Positions 51,295-62,536 of a DNA stretch of 64,000 nucleotides are shown piece after piece; the stretch's first letter is position 1, and the number at the start of each line of letters is the position of its first letter. The notes below the pieces were generated by a model, which worked only from the letters and a program-made list of their open reading frames with translations, had not been told where the DNA came from and did not search any database. This stretch comes from Rosettibacter firmus. GTDB lineage: Bacteria; Bacteroidota; Ignavibacteria; Ignavibacteriales; Melioribacteraceae. A program made the translations under genes and the position numbers. The DNA lies in contig NZ_JAYKGJ010000002.1 of the NCBI RefSeq assembly GCF_036860695.1, positions 192,001 to 256,000 of the forward strand, given 5' to 3'.

Positions 51295-53400
51295 ATGAAG
51301 AAAGCCTTAATCTACAGTTCCATTATTTTGTTAGTATTATTTACAGTAACAAGTAATGCTGGTTTAATGAAGAATCATGGAGAATTAACAGTTTCATTAA
51401 ATCCAAAAAATTCGTTTGTTTCTTTTCGAATTCATAATTCATATGGTTATGATGTTTTAATTGAATCAGTTGATACGATTGGAAGTATTGGATATGTATT
51501 AAATGAAAAAATTAATTGGTTGAAAGGAATTCCAGAAGTAACACAAATTTCAGAAAGCAAATCATTATATAAATGGAAAGGTAACGAATTAATAATTGTT
51601 CTCGAAACAGAAAAAGTAAATAACGATTTAGTTTTTAATCTTAGGTTGGAAAATAGTAGCTTAAATCCATCTGGTTGGGTGATAAATACAAAAGTAAATT
51701 CTGATGAATATTTTTCTGGTATATTCGAACGAGTAGTTGATGGAGATCAGAGTAAATCATGGGAAAAAGGAATTAAAGAAGGACTTAATTTAAGGGGACA
51801 GAGAATTGAAGTTAAATTAAAACCAACTGTTTCGGCTTATGCTCCTTTTTATATTTCTTCTGGGAATTATGCATTTTTCATTCATGGCACATGGCCTGGT
51901 GTTGTAGATTTCTGTAAAAATCGAGAAGATATGGTTCAAATATTCTTTGAAGGTCCTGAACTTTCGTTTACTTTAATGATGGATAAAAATCCAGCTGAAT
52001 TAGTAAAAAGACATGCACTACTTACCGGACCATCTTTTGTTCCACCAAAATGGGCTTTTGGACCATGGCGATGGAGAGATGAACATTTCAATAATGAAAA
52101 ATACTATGATGGTAGTAAAGTTAATGCTCCATATAATTCACAGATAGTCGAAGAAATTCTTTTAATGCAGGCATATGATATTCCCTGTACAGCATACTGG
52201 ATTGATAGACCTTGGGGACCAGGAATTGATGGATATGATGATTTTGAATTTGATTATAAAAGATTGCCTAACTTTGAAAAGATGATAAAATGGCTCGAAT
52301 CAAAAAATATCAAAACAATGTTATGGATTGGACCACATGTAATGGGCAAAATGGCAGATACTGCCGAAGCAAGAGGATATGATTTAAAAAGTAGAACCAG
52401 AAAAAATTTACGTCAGATTAAAATTGATTTTACTAATCCCGATGCATGTAAATGGTGGGGAGAACTTGGACCTGCCAAGTTAGCAAAACTGGGTATAAAA
52501 GGTTTTAAACTTGATCGTGCTGATGGTGAAAAACTTTTGGATTCACTTAATCTCAAAACTTTTATTGGTACAACTTACCGTGAAAATTATAATGACTATC
52601 CACGTCAATATGTTAAAGCAACTTATGATGCAATAAAACCTGTACTTGGTAATGATTTTATTTTATTTCCAAGAGCTCAATATACAGGTTGTGCTAAATA
52701 TGGAGGTATGTGGGCTGGCGATACTGGAAATCCACCAGAAGGACTTCGTTCTGTAATTATTGGAGCTCAAAGATGTGCAATTATGGGTTATCCAATCTGG
52801 GGTTCAGATACAGGAGGATATCCAAGAAAAATTAATCGTGAAGTTACTAAAAGATGGTTAGGATTTTCTTGTTTCTCTCCAATTATGGAAGTTGGTCCAA
52901 CCAACAATAGAGTTTTCTGGGATATGGATTATGAACCATCATTCGATCATGAATTACTTGCCGTCTGGAGATTTTATGCAAAATTAAGAATGTATCTAAT
53001 CGATTATATTTATCACTTTGCAGAAGTTGCAAGTAAAACTGGTATGCCGATTATTAGACCATTGTTTCTCGAATATCCTGAACGAAAAGAATGCTGGGAT
53101 GATTGGACAACTTATAAATTTGGTGATGATCTTTTAGTCTCAATTATTTGGGAAGAAGGAAAAACTAAGAAATCTTTATACCTCCCAGCAGGCGAAGTAT
53201 GGATTGATATCTGGGATAATAAAGAATATAAAGGTGGACAATATATTGAAGTAGATGCTCCAGATTATAAAACTCCAGTTTTTCTACGTAAAGGTTCCAG
53301 TTTGATATTACCTGATTTAAATAAATTATATCAAGAGTCAGTCGAAAAAACTTCAATCAAATACAATATTAACGAATTAGAAGCAAAAGAAAATTGGTAA
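51295..53400 (+). CDS. GH31-family alpha-glycosidase
   Basis: 701 residues with a signal peptide (ALIYSSIILLVLFTVTSNA). The GH31 barrel shows YWIDRPWGPGIDGYDDFEFD, the nucleophile D407 in GIKGFKLDRADGE and the acid/base D476 in GGMWAGDTGNPPEGL. GH31 enzymes remove terminal alpha-glucose, alpha-xylose or alpha-galactose residues; the specificity cannot be told. In this locus it probably trims side chains of pectin fragments in the periplasm. It lacks a sorting domain. Confidence 0.9.
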   Translation: MKKALIYSSIILLVLFTVTSNAGLMKNHGELTVSLNPKNSFVSFRIHNSYGYDVLIESVDTIGSIGYVLNEKINWLKGIPEVTQISESKSLYKWKGNELIIVLETEKVNNDLVFNLRLENSSLNPSGWVINTKVNSDEYFSGIFERVVDGDQSKSWEKGIKEGLNLRGQRIEVKLKPTVSAYAPFYISSGNYAFFIHGTWPGVVDFCKNREDMVQIFFEGPELSFTLMMDKNPAELVKRHALLTGPSFVPPKWAFGPWRWRDEHFNNEKYYDGSKVNAPYNSQIVEEILLMQAYDIPCTAYWIDRPWGPGIDGYDDFEFDYKRLPNFEKMIKWLESKNIKTMLWIGPHVMGKMADTAEARGYDLKSRTRKNLRQIKIDFTNPDACKWWGELGPAKLAKLGIKGFKLDRADGEKLLDSLNLKTFIGTTYRENYNDYPRQYVKATYDAIKPVLGNDFILFPRAQYTGCAKYGGMWAGDTGNPPEGLRSVIIGAQRCAIMGYPIWGSDTGGYPRKINREVTKRWLGFSCFSPIMEVGPTNNRVFWDMDYEPSFDHELLAVWRFYAKLRMYLIDYIYHFAEVASKTGMPIIRPLFLEYPERKECWDDWTTYKFGDDLLVSIIWEEGKTKKSLYLPAGEVWIDIWDNKEYKGGQYIEVDAPDYKTPVFLRKGSSLILPDLNKLYQESVEKTSIKYNINELEAKENW

Positions 53401-53527
53401 AATATTTCCTTCTCTTTGAATTATAATCATACCATTGATTCTTACTCACTTAAGCTGAATGTTTATTTATGTTGAATAAATATTTATCAAATAAAAATCA
53501 AAATATCATTTTTAGGAGTTGATTTAA

Positions 53528-55183
53528 TTGTTAATACTCATTAAAAACAATATTATGAAAAAAATAATTACATTTTTGTTTATTGGTTTTATAACGCTCA
53601 ATAATATATATTCACAAATTTTTGTTGCTCCAGATGGTAACGATTCAAATCCCGGGACAATAGATAAACCACTCGGAACACTTCAGAAAGCTCAAGAACT
53701 TGCAAAACCTGGTGATACTGTTTATATAAGAGGTGGCATTTATAAAATTCGACCGAATCAAATTTCGAGAGTGGTTTCAAATTTATTTGCCTGTGTAACT
53801 TATTTAGATAAAAATGGTATTGAAGGAAAAACAATAAAATACTGGGCTTATCCTGGCGAAACCCCAGTATTTGATTTTTCTGATTTTAAACCACCAAATC
53901 AAAGAGTTGTTGGAATTTATGTTATTGGGAATTACATTCATTTGAAAGGCTTGGAAATGACTGGCATTCAGGTTACAATTACTTCACATACAGAATCATA
54001 TTGTATTTACAGTAGAGGCAGTCATAACATTTTTGAGCAAATTAGTATGCATGATAATATTGGAACTGGATTAAGACATTATAAAGGTGGTTACAATTTA
54101 TTTTTGAATTGCGATGCATATAGAAACTGGGATAATGTTTCTGAAGATAAACTTGGTTCAAACACTGATGGTTTTGGATGCCATCCCGATGCTGGAGGTA
54201 AAGGAAATATTTTTAAAGGTTGTCGTGCATGGTTTAATAGTGATGATGGTTTTGATATAATAAGAGCTAAAGAATCTGTCGTTTTTGATAGTTGCTGGTC
54301 GTTTTACAATGGTTATTCTACATCATTTCAAAGCCTGGGAGATGGTAATGGTTTTAAAGCTGGAGGATTCGCACACGATACTGCAGATAAAATTCCTTCT
54401 CCAGTTCCAAAACATACAATTAAATTTTGTATAGCTGTGGGAAATAAAGCAAATGGATTTTATTCTAATCATCACCTGGAAGGTAATGAATGGTATAATA
54501 ACACAGCTTACCAGAACGATATTAATTTTAATATGGTGAATCGAGAAAGTGCTCAAATAGATAATATCTGGTTTAATGGATATAATCATGTTTTAAAGAA
54601 TAATCTAAGTTACAAACCAAGAAATACAGATACTGCTTATATTGATAATAAAAAAAATACACTTTCACATAATTCATTTGATCTTGGATTAAAAATTACA
54701 GATGATGATTTTGTTAGTCTTGATGTTTCTCAATTAACATCACCACGAAAACAAGATGGCAGTTTACCTGATATTGATTTTATGCGTCCAGTTAAAGGTA
54801 GTAGTTTAATTGATGCAGGAGTAGATTTAGGTTTTGAATTTTATGGTATAGCACCAGATCTTGGAGCTTTAGAATCGAAAGAGGTAACAGATATAAAAAA
54901 TTATGAAAATAAAATTCCAGATGAGTTTGAATTATATCAGAATTATCCAAATCCTTTTAATGATGCTACAAACATAATTTTTAATATTCCTTATTCAACA
55001 CATGTAAAGATTTTAATTTATAATTCATTGGGACAGGCAGTATATACGCTCTTGGATGAATTTAAAGATAAAGGTAGTTATACAGTTCACTTTAATGGAA
55101 ATCATTTGCCAAGTGGTGTTTATTTTTGTAAAGTTGCTGCAGGCAGAAGTTCTAAAGTAAAACAGATGGTTTTATTGAAATGA
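53528..55183 (+). CDS. PL9-like pectate/rhamnogalacturonan lyase, T9SS-exported
   Basis: 551 residues from TTG 53528, where AGGAG lies 9 nt upstream; ATG 53555 is the alternative but has no ribosome site. The fold is a right-handed beta-helix with PL9-type features: IFVAPDGNDSNPGTIDKPLG, the core GSNTDGFGCHPDAGGKGNIF, NSDDGFDIIRAKESVVFDSC and NGNGFKAGGFAHDT. PL9 lyases use a lysine base and calcium to cleave polygalacturonate or RG-I. The C-terminus (~467-551) is a sorting domain with NYPNPFNDAT and the final KQMVLLK. Confidence 0.85.
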   Translation: MLILIKNNIMKKIITFLFIGFITLNNIYSQIFVAPDGNDSNPGTIDKPLGTLQKAQELAKPGDTVYIRGGIYKIRPNQISRVVSNLFACVTYLDKNGIEGKTIKYWAYPGETPVFDFSDFKPPNQRVVGIYVIGNYIHLKGLEMTGIQVTITSHTESYCIYSRGSHNIFEQISMHDNIGTGLRHYKGGYNLFLNCDAYRNWDNVSEDKLGSNTDGFGCHPDAGGKGNIFKGCRAWFNSDDGFDIIRAKESVVFDSCWSFYNGYSTSFQSLGDGNGFKAGGFAHDTADKIPSPVPKHTIKFCIAVGNKANGFYSNHHLEGNEWYNNTAYQNDINFNMVNRESAQIDNIWFNGYNHVLKNNLSYKPRNTDTAYIDNKKNTLSHNSFDLGLKITDDDFVSLDVSQLTSPRKQDGSLPDIDFMRPVKGSSLIDAGVDLGFEFYGIAPDLGALESKEVTDIKNYENKIPDEFELYQNYPNPFNDATNIIFNIPYSTHVKILIYNSLGQAVYTLLDEFKDKGSYTVHFNGNHLPSGVYFCKVAAGRSSKVKQMVLLK

Positions 55184-55274
55184 AAATACAACAACTAAGA
55201 TTTATTTTTATTTTCTAATTTTAAATCTACAGATGATTGAATTATTAAATGAAACATAGCATATAATTAATGTA

Positions 55275-56564
55275 ATGAGTAAACAAAAGATTTCTAATTT
55301 AATTTTGAGAAAATTAATTCACTTTCAATTAACTCTAAGTTACAGAAATTTAATTTTTCTTCTGCTTTTATTTGGTAGTATATCCTGCAAAGAAGATTAT
55401 GGAAGAAAAATTCAATTCTTGGAAACAGGTTCTTTAAAACCAATGCCAGACGTATGGATTGATAATGTTACTGGTCATAGAGTTATTCGTCTTATTCCAG
55501 GTAATGGAGATAATAGAAGTTTTTATTTTCATAATAATCCTTTTGTCCCTTCTGATGGGAAAAACAACGATAAAATGATTTTTTATAGAAAAGTAAATAA
55601 TAACTATCAATTATTTTCAATAGACCTTAAAACAAGAGAGATTGAACAACTTACGTTTAAGAATAATGTAAGAGGAGAAATAGTTGGTAAAAAAATTAGA
55701 AGAGTTTTTTATCAATGTGGTGATAGTGTTTTTTCTACAGGGATTGAAGATCACATTACAAAGTTAATTTATGTTTTCCCGAAAGGCATAGTTGGAACTA
55801 TATCTACATTAAATGCTGATGAAACTCTATTAGCTGGTGCTTTAATAACAAAAGATGAACTTGAAATATTAAATAAATATTCGAATAAAGCTGATTATTT
55901 TGAACGTATATTCGAAGCAAAATTACCACGCACACTTTTTACGATTAATATTAAAACTGGTGAATTCAAAAAAATATATACAGAAAATGCATGGCTTAAT
56001 CACATACAATTTTCTCCTGTCGATCCAGAATTATTGATGTTCTGTCACGAAGGTCCATGGCATAAAGTTGATAGAATTTGGTTGATGAACATAAATGATG
56101 CTAAACCCAAATTAATGCACAAAAGGACTATCGAAAGAGAAATAGCTGGACATGAATTTTTTAGTCCAGATGGTGAAAATATATGGTATGATTTACAAAT
56201 ACCGAGAGGTGAAACATTTTATCTTGCATCAGTAAATATTAAGAGTGATAAAAGCATTAAATATGGTTTAAAAAGAGATGAATGGTCAATTCATTTTAAT
56301 ATTTCTCCCGATCAAAAATTATTTGCTGGAGATGGAGGAGATTCTGGACAGGTGGCAAAAGCTAAAAATGGTATGTGGATTTATCTTTATAAACCAGTTG
56401 GCGATAGTTTAAGATCAGAAAAATTGGTAAATATGAAACATCATGATTATAAATTAGAACCCAATGTTCATTTCTCACCAGATGGTAAGTTTGTAATATT
56501 TAGAGCAAACTTCGAAGGTCATCCAGATATTTACGCTGTTGAAATAAAAAAGTATAAAAATTAA
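55275..56564 (+). CDS. Oligogalacturonate lyase-like lipoprotein (PL22-like)
   Basis: 429 residues. A long n-region leads to a lipobox (LLLLFGSISC, C38). The rest is a seven-bladed propeller of the PL22 type: RVIRLIPGNGDNRSFYFHNN, LMFCHEGPWHKVDRIWLMN (the HEGPW-containing segment) and AGHEFFSPDGENIWYDL. PL22 enzymes split di- and oligogalacturonates using a metal bound by histidines. As a lipoprotein it would act in the periplasm or on the outer membrane, unlike the cytosolic enzymes of enterobacteria. Confidence 0.82.
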   Translation: MSKQKISNLILRKLIHFQLTLSYRNLIFLLLLFGSISCKEDYGRKIQFLETGSLKPMPDVWIDNVTGHRVIRLIPGNGDNRSFYFHNNPFVPSDGKNNDKMIFYRKVNNNYQLFSIDLKTREIEQLTFKNNVRGEIVGKKIRRVFYQCGDSVFSTGIEDHITKLIYVFPKGIVGTISTLNADETLLAGALITKDELEILNKYSNKADYFERIFEAKLPRTLFTINIKTGEFKKIYTENAWLNHIQFSPVDPELLMFCHEGPWHKVDRIWLMNINDAKPKLMHKRTIEREIAGHEFFSPDGENIWYDLQIPRGETFYLASVNIKSDKSIKYGLKRDEWSIHFNISPDQKLFAGDGGDSGQVAKAKNGMWIYLYKPVGDSLRSEKLVNMKHHDYKLEPNVHFSPDGKFVIFRANFEGHPDIYAVEIKKYKN

Positions 56565-56596
56565 TTCTGGGATTTAATCTACATATAAAAATTTTT

Positions 56597-59506
56597 ATGA
56601 GAGAAAATTTCACATTACACTTAACAAGAAATAATTTTCAATTATTCAATGTTATGCCTGTAATATCAAGATGGTTATTTAATTTAATAATTCTTGTTTT
56701 AGCTTTTACTTTTTCAGAGAATTACTCTAAAGATCTGAAGACTTTATGGCCTTCTGTTAATAATGTTACTCGTCCATGGACAAGATGGTGGTGGCATGGT
56801 AGTGCTGTGAGTAAAGAAGATTTGAAACTAAATATGCAGGAACTTAAAAATGCTGGATTTGGTGGAGTTGAAATTACTGCAATATATGGAGTGAAAGGTC
56901 ATGAAAAAGAAGATATAAAATTTCAATCACCAGAGTGGATGAATATTCTTGAATATACTTTAGATTTAGGAAAACAGATAGGTTTGGGAATTGATGTGGC
57001 TAATGCATCAGGCTGGCCATTTGGAGGTCCATGGGTTTCAGACAATGATGCTTGCAAAAATTTGAGATATAAAGTTTATACATTAAAAACTGGCGAAAAA
57101 TTAAATGAAAAAATAAAGTTTATCGAACCACCACTTGTAAGAGCAGTAAATCGTAAAGTTGATATTTCAGAAGTTAAATATCCTATCAGTAGCAATACTA
57201 ATTTACAGGAATTAGCTTTAGATCAGATTCGCTTTGAAAGAGAATTACCACTTCAATTACTTATGGCTTATAATGAAAAAGGAGATAAAATTGATCTTAC
57301 TAAAAATGTAGATAAAGATGGTCAATTAAATTGGATTGCACCATATGGAAACTGGAAACTTTATGCAATCTTTATTGGATGGCACGGTAAAATGGTTGAA
57401 CGGGCAAGCAGAGGTGGCGAAGGTAATGTTATTGATCATTTTTCAGAAAGTGCACTTAAAAATTATCTAAAACACTTTGATAAAAATGTATCTAAATTTC
57501 ATTTAAATGGAATAAGAGCATTTTTCAACGATTCATATGAAGTTGATGACGCACAGGGACAGGCAGATTGGACTCCATTACTATTTGAAGAATTCAAAAG
57601 ATATAGAAAATATGATTTAAAAAATTATTTACCTGCATTACTTGGAGATGATAAAGAAGAAATTTGCAATAGAGTAATATGTGATTATAGAGAAACAATT
57701 TCTGATTTATTACTGAATAGATTTACATTGGTCTGGAAAAAGTGGGCACGCAAGTATAATGCATTAATTCGAAATCAGGCTCATGGTTCACCCGCAAATA
57801 TTCTTGATTTATATGCTGCAAGTGATATTCCAGAAACAGAAGGAACTTCAATAACTCGAATTAAATTAGCAACTTCTGCCGCAAATGTTTCTGGTAAACA
57901 ATTAATTTCTGCAGAAGCTGCGACATGGCTTAATGAACATTTTCTTTCAACACTTTCAGAAGTTAAAAAAAATTTTGATAGATACTTTGCAAATGGTGTT
58001 AATCATCTTGTCTATCATGGTACACCTTATTCACCTTTTAATGAAGAATGGCCAGGTCGTCTATTTTATGCTTCAGTTCACTTTGCACCTACAAATACAT
58101 GGTGGGAAGATCTTAAAGCTCTTAATTCTTATGTAACCAAATGCCAATCTTTCTTACAAAATTCAAAACCAGCAAATGATATTTTATTGTATTACCCGAT
58201 TTATGATATCTGGTCTAATAGAAATAGTATCATGCTTAAACATTTTGGAACTAATAATGATGAATTGCCTGAAGATTTAAAATTCATTAGTAATAAGTTT
58301 TTAAATGAAGGATATTTATTTGATTTCATTTCGGATAAGCAAATTCAACAATTATCAGTAAAAAATAAAAATATTATATCAAACAATTATTCTGAATATA
58401 AAACATTAGTAATACCTGAATGCAATTATATTCCACTTGAAACATTTCAAAAAATTTTAGAACTGGCTAAAGAAGGAGCAACAATAATATTTCATAAAAA
58501 TTTTCCTTACGATGTACCGGGTCTATTTAATTTAGAAAATCGACAAAAGCAATATCAAAAATTAAAAAGTGAAATAAAGTTTGTTTCATTTGCTAATTAT
58601 GAAATATGTAATCTTGGTAAAGGGAAATTAATAAAAGGAGAAGATGTTGAAACAATCTTAAACATTGCAGGCATAATGCCTGAAACAATCACTGAAAACG
58701 GAATCTGGTTTAATAGAGTAAATCGCAAAGAAGGGATCTGCTATTTTTTTACTAACTGGAGTGATAAAGATATTGAACAATGGATTAAAGTACGTTCAAC
58801 CGGAAATGATGCATTGTGGTTTGATCCAATGAATAATCAGGTTGGAAGAGCAGATATAAGAAATCTTAAAGATGGATATGCAGAAGTTTTTGTGAAATTA
58901 AGCAAAGGAGAAACTTTAATTTTGCAATGGTATTCATCTAAACAAAATGTTGAAAGATATAGATTCTATAAAGAAACTGATAATGTTATGAATTTCGACA
59001 ATGAATGGGAAATTAAATTTTTGAAAGGTGGTCCAACTTTACCAGATTCATATTCAACTAAAAATCTGGAATCCTGGACAAAACATTCAGAAGATTTAAA
59101 ATGGTTTTCTGGAACTGCGAGCTATAAAACAATTTTTCGTAAACCTGATTTTACTGCAGATGCCTTTATGTTAGATCTTGGTAAAGTATGTGAATCGGCT
59201 GTAGTCTATTTAAATGGTGAAAAATTAGGAACATTGATTGGACCGAAGTATCAATTAATTATTCAAAAAGAAAATTTGAAAGAGAATAATGTACTTGAAA
59301 TACATGTAACTAATTTGATGGCAAATAGAATTATTTATATGGATAAAAATGGTACTAACTATAAAAAATTTTATAATATCAATTTTGCTGCTAAAGAAAG
59401 AAAAAATCTTGATGAAAATGGTCTTTTTACTGCGAAGAATTGGGAACCACTTGACTCGGGATTGTTGGGTCCTGTTAAGCTAATTGGATTACAATTTTTA
59501 GATTAA
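56597..59506 (+). CDS. Alpha-L-rhamnosidase, GH106 family
   Basis: 969 residues. A hydrophobic export segment lies at ~25-42 (LFNLIILVLAFTFSENYS); ATG 56654 would give a more usual signal peptide. GH106 hallmarks follow: VTRPWTRWWWHGSAVSKEDL, ELKNAGFGGVEITAIYG, GLGIDVANASGWPFGGPWV and RAFFNDSYEVDDA. A C-terminal galactose-binding-like domain is suggested by AVVYLNGEKLGTLIGPKY. It releases terminal alpha-L-rhamnose from RG-I oligomers, feeding the rhamnulokinase and microcompartment pathway. It is probably periplasmic. Confidence 0.9.
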   Translation: MRENFTLHLTRNNFQLFNVMPVISRWLFNLIILVLAFTFSENYSKDLKTLWPSVNNVTRPWTRWWWHGSAVSKEDLKLNMQELKNAGFGGVEITAIYGVKGHEKEDIKFQSPEWMNILEYTLDLGKQIGLGIDVANASGWPFGGPWVSDNDACKNLRYKVYTLKTGEKLNEKIKFIEPPLVRAVNRKVDISEVKYPISSNTNLQELALDQIRFERELPLQLLMAYNEKGDKIDLTKNVDKDGQLNWIAPYGNWKLYAIFIGWHGKMVERASRGGEGNVIDHFSESALKNYLKHFDKNVSKFHLNGIRAFFNDSYEVDDAQGQADWTPLLFEEFKRYRKYDLKNYLPALLGDDKEEICNRVICDYRETISDLLLNRFTLVWKKWARKYNALIRNQAHGSPANILDLYAASDIPETEGTSITRIKLATSAANVSGKQLISAEAATWLNEHFLSTLSEVKKNFDRYFANGVNHLVYHGTPYSPFNEEWPGRLFYASVHFAPTNTWWEDLKALNSYVTKCQSFLQNSKPANDILLYYPIYDIWSNRNSIMLKHFGTNNDELPEDLKFISNKFLNEGYLFDFISDKQIQQLSVKNKNIISNNYSEYKTLVIPECNYIPLETFQKILELAKEGATIIFHKNFPYDVPGLFNLENRQKQYQKLKSEIKFVSFANYEICNLGKGKLIKGEDVETILNIAGIMPETITENGIWFNRVNRKEGICYFFTNWSDKDIEQWIKVRSTGNDALWFDPMNNQVGRADIRNLKDGYAEVFVKLSKGETLILQWYSSKQNVERYRFYKETDNVMNFDNEWEIKFLKGGPTLPDSYSTKNLESWTKHSEDLKWFSGTASYKTIFRKPDFTADAFMLDLGKVCESAVVYLNGEKLGTLIGPKYQLIIQKENLKENNVLEIHVTNLMANRIIYMDKNGTNYKKFYNINFAAKERKNLDENGLFTAKNWEPLDSGLLGPVKLIGLQFLD

Positions 59507-59632
59507 ATAATTTTATATAATCATTATAAATTCACAACTCATTTCTTCACACCAAAAAAATATTTTCAATAAGTTATTCCTGAAACTGATATAAAATTTA
59601 ATTAAGAATAAATTTTTAATTAAGGTGGTCAT

Positions 59633-62536
59633 ATGAAAGTTTGTATAGTTAACAAATCAATTATAGTCTTTCTGTTATTATTAGTTTTTTCATTTGAAAG
59701 CTTTCCACAAAAAATTAGTGAGAATAAAATTTCATTAAAGGGAAAATGGTTATTTCAAATTGATCCTGATGATAAAGGAGTAGAACAAAAATGGTATATA
59801 TCAAAATTAAATGATGTTGTAAGATTACCAGGTTCTATGTTAGATAACAATAAAGGATATGATCCATCTCTTGATACTAAATGGACTGGAAGTATTTACG
59901 ATAGCTCATGGTTCTTTCGACCTGATATGGCAAAGTACAGGCAAAAAGATAATTTAAAATTTCCATTCTGGCTTACACCAAATAAACATTATATTGGAGT
60001 TGCCTGGTATCAAAAGGAAATTGAAATTCCCGGTAATTGGGAAGGAAGAAAGATTGAATTATTCCTTGAACGTCCACACTGGGAAACAACGGTATGGATT
60101 GATTCCATTAAAATTGGAATGCAAAATAGTCTTTCAACACCGCATCGATATGATTTATCAAAAATTTTAAAACCTGGGAAACATACAATTACAATAAGAG
60201 TAGATAATCGCATAAAGGAAATTAATGTTGGTCCGGATTCGCACAGCATTACAGATCAAACACAAGGAAATTGGAATGGTATTGTAGGCGATCTTTACCT
60301 GAGAGCAACTTCTCCAGTAAATTTTGATGACATAAAACTTTATCCAGATATAAATAATAAATCAGTTCGAATAGTATTTGTAGTTAATAATATTACAGAA
60401 GAAAATAAAACTATCAGATTAAAAGTTGAAGCAGAATCATTTAATTCAGATAAAGTTCATAAAGTTGAACCGTATATTGAAGAAATAAAATTTAAAGCTG
60501 GTAAATCTTCTTTTGAAATTAATTATCCAATGGGAGAAGAAGTTCAACTATGGGATGAATTTAATCCTGCACTTTATAAGTTGACTGCTATTTTAAATGA
60601 TGAATCAGGAAATATTGATAAACGTGAAGTACAATTTGGGATGCGTTCGTTTACAATTAATGGAACTCGTTTTGAAGTAAATAATCGTCAAGTATTTTTA
60701 AGAGGGACAGTTGAAAATTGTGTTTTCCCATTAACTGGTTATCCTCCTACGGATGTAGAATCTTGGGAAAGAATATTCAAGATATGTAAAAATTATGGAT
60801 TGAATCATATGCGTTTTCACTCATGGTGTCCTCCAGAGGCCGCTTTCCAGGCAGCCGATAAATTGGGCTTTTATCTACAAGTTGAGGGACCAAGCTGGGC
60901 AAATCATGGAGTAACTCTTGGTGATGGATTACCTGTAGATCAATATCTTTTTGATGAAATGAATCGTATTGTTGATGCTTATGGTAATCATCCATCCTTT
61001 TGCATGATGGCATACGGTAACGAGCCAGCAGGTAAGAATCAGGTTAAATATCTTACCGAATTTGTTAATTACTGGAAAGCTAAAGATAATCGAAGAGTTT
61101 ATACAAGTGCTTCGATTGGTAGAAGCTGGCCATTGGTACCCGAAAGTCAATTTATTGTTCGATCAGAACCTCGTGGCTTACCCTGGGATAAGCGGCCTCA
61201 GAGTATTTTTGATTACTACGATAGAATTGAAAAATATACTGCCCCATACGTTGTTCATGAAATGGGGCAACATTGTGTCTTCCCAAATTTTAAAGAAATA
61301 AAAAAATATACTGGTCTTTACAAAGCTAAAAATTTTGAATTGTTCAAAGAAGAATTAGAAAAAAATAATATGGGAGACCAGGCAGAAGACTTTTTAATGG
61401 CTTCAGGTAAATTACAGGTTTTATGTTATAAATCTGAAATTGAAGCTGCACTGCGTACAAAAGGATTAGCTGGTATTCAACTTCTAAGTCTTAATGATTA
61501 TCCAGGACAGGGGACTGCTCTTGTTGGTGTACTTGATGCTTTCTGGGATGAAAAAGGATATGTAACTGCAAATGAGTTTAGACAATTTTTTGGTGAGACT
61601 GTCCCATTAGCTCGTTTACCAAAATTTGTTTTTAAAAATAACGAAACTTTTCATGCTGATATTGAAATCTTTCATTTTGGGAAACAACCACTTTATAAAG
61701 TTATACCTGAATGGGAAATAACTGATTCTAAAAATAATATAATTGCAAAAGGTTCTTTTATAGTAAAAGATATACCTATTGGCAATTGTATCCCTTTAGG
61801 TGAAATTAATTTCCCGCTTTCTCAATTCAGAAATGCAATAAAACTAAATCTTATTGTATCTGTTGCTAATTTTAAAAATCAATGGGAGTTCTGGGTTTAT
61901 CCTGCAGATCTTAATATTAATTATGGTGATATTTATTTTACAAATAAACTTGATGATAAAACAAAATCTATATTAGAAAATGGTGGTAAAGTTTTTCTAA
62001 ATGCTGCGGGTATTGTTGAAAATGGAAAAGATGTAGTTCAATATTTAAATCCTGTATTCTGGAATACATCCTGGTTTAAGATGAGACCACCACATACATT
62101 AGGAATTTTATGTAATCCAGAACATCCAATTTTTAATTATTTCCCTACAGAATTTCATAGCAATTTACAATGGTGGGAAATATTGAATCGACAGCAGGTT
62201 ATGAATCTTGAACTCTTCCCGCCCGAATTTAAACCACTTATCCAGCCAATTGATACATGGTTTCTAAATCGCCGTCTTGCAGTTTTATTCGAAGCAAAAG
62301 TATTGAATGGTAAAATTATAGTTTGTAGTTCAGATCTTCAAAATAATGAAGAAAGACCTGTAGCAAAACAATTATTATATAGTATCACGCAATATATGTT
62401 ATCAGATAAATTCAATCCTGAATATAAAGTTGATTATTCTATTATCGAAGAACTCTTTGAAAAGAAAGAAAGACCACCTGCAATAAATTTTTATACAAAA
62501 CAAAGTACAGATGATTTAAAACCAAATATTAAATAA
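59633..62536 (+). CDS. Glycoside hydrolase family 2 enzyme (beta-galactosidase/glucuronidase type)
   Basis: 967 residues with a signal peptide (IIVFLLLLVFSFESFPQ). Sugar-binding jelly-roll ~35-220 (KGKWLFQIDPDDKG, YQKEIEIPGNWEGRKIELFLERPHW), Ig-like domain, then the TIM barrel with LNHMRFHSWCPPEAAFQAAD, acid/base E464 in AYGNEPAGK and nucleophile E543 in VVHEMGQH. A long C-terminal extension follows from ~680. GH2 enzymes in RG-I loci remove galactose or unsaturated/plain glucuronate; the exact sugar is open. AAGGTGG precedes the ATG. Confidence 0.88.
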   Translation: MKVCIVNKSIIVFLLLLVFSFESFPQKISENKISLKGKWLFQIDPDDKGVEQKWYISKLNDVVRLPGSMLDNNKGYDPSLDTKWTGSIYDSSWFFRPDMAKYRQKDNLKFPFWLTPNKHYIGVAWYQKEIEIPGNWEGRKIELFLERPHWETTVWIDSIKIGMQNSLSTPHRYDLSKILKPGKHTITIRVDNRIKEINVGPDSHSITDQTQGNWNGIVGDLYLRATSPVNFDDIKLYPDINNKSVRIVFVVNNITEENKTIRLKVEAESFNSDKVHKVEPYIEEIKFKAGKSSFEINYPMGEEVQLWDEFNPALYKLTAILNDESGNIDKREVQFGMRSFTINGTRFEVNNRQVFLRGTVENCVFPLTGYPPTDVESWERIFKICKNYGLNHMRFHSWCPPEAAFQAADKLGFYLQVEGPSWANHGVTLGDGLPVDQYLFDEMNRIVDAYGNHPSFCMMAYGNEPAGKNQVKYLTEFVNYWKAKDNRRVYTSASIGRSWPLVPESQFIVRSEPRGLPWDKRPQSIFDYYDRIEKYTAPYVVHEMGQHCVFPNFKEIKKYTGLYKAKNFELFKEELEKNNMGDQAEDFLMASGKLQVLCYKSEIEAALRTKGLAGIQLLSLNDYPGQGTALVGVLDAFWDEKGYVTANEFRQFFGETVPLARLPKFVFKNNETFHADIEIFHFGKQPLYKVIPEWEITDSKNNIIAKGSFIVKDIPIGNCIPLGEINFPLSQFRNAIKLNLIVSVANFKNQWEFWVYPADLNINYGDIYFTNKLDDKTKSILENGGKVFLNAAGIVENGKDVVQYLNPVFWNTSWFKMRPPHTLGILCNPEHPIFNYFPTEFHSNLQWWEILNRQQVMNLELFPPEFKPLIQPIDTWFLNRRLAVLFEAKVLNGKIIVCSSDLQNNEERPVAKQLLYSITQYMLSDKFNPEYKVDYSIIEELFEKKERPPAINFYTKQSTDDLKPNIK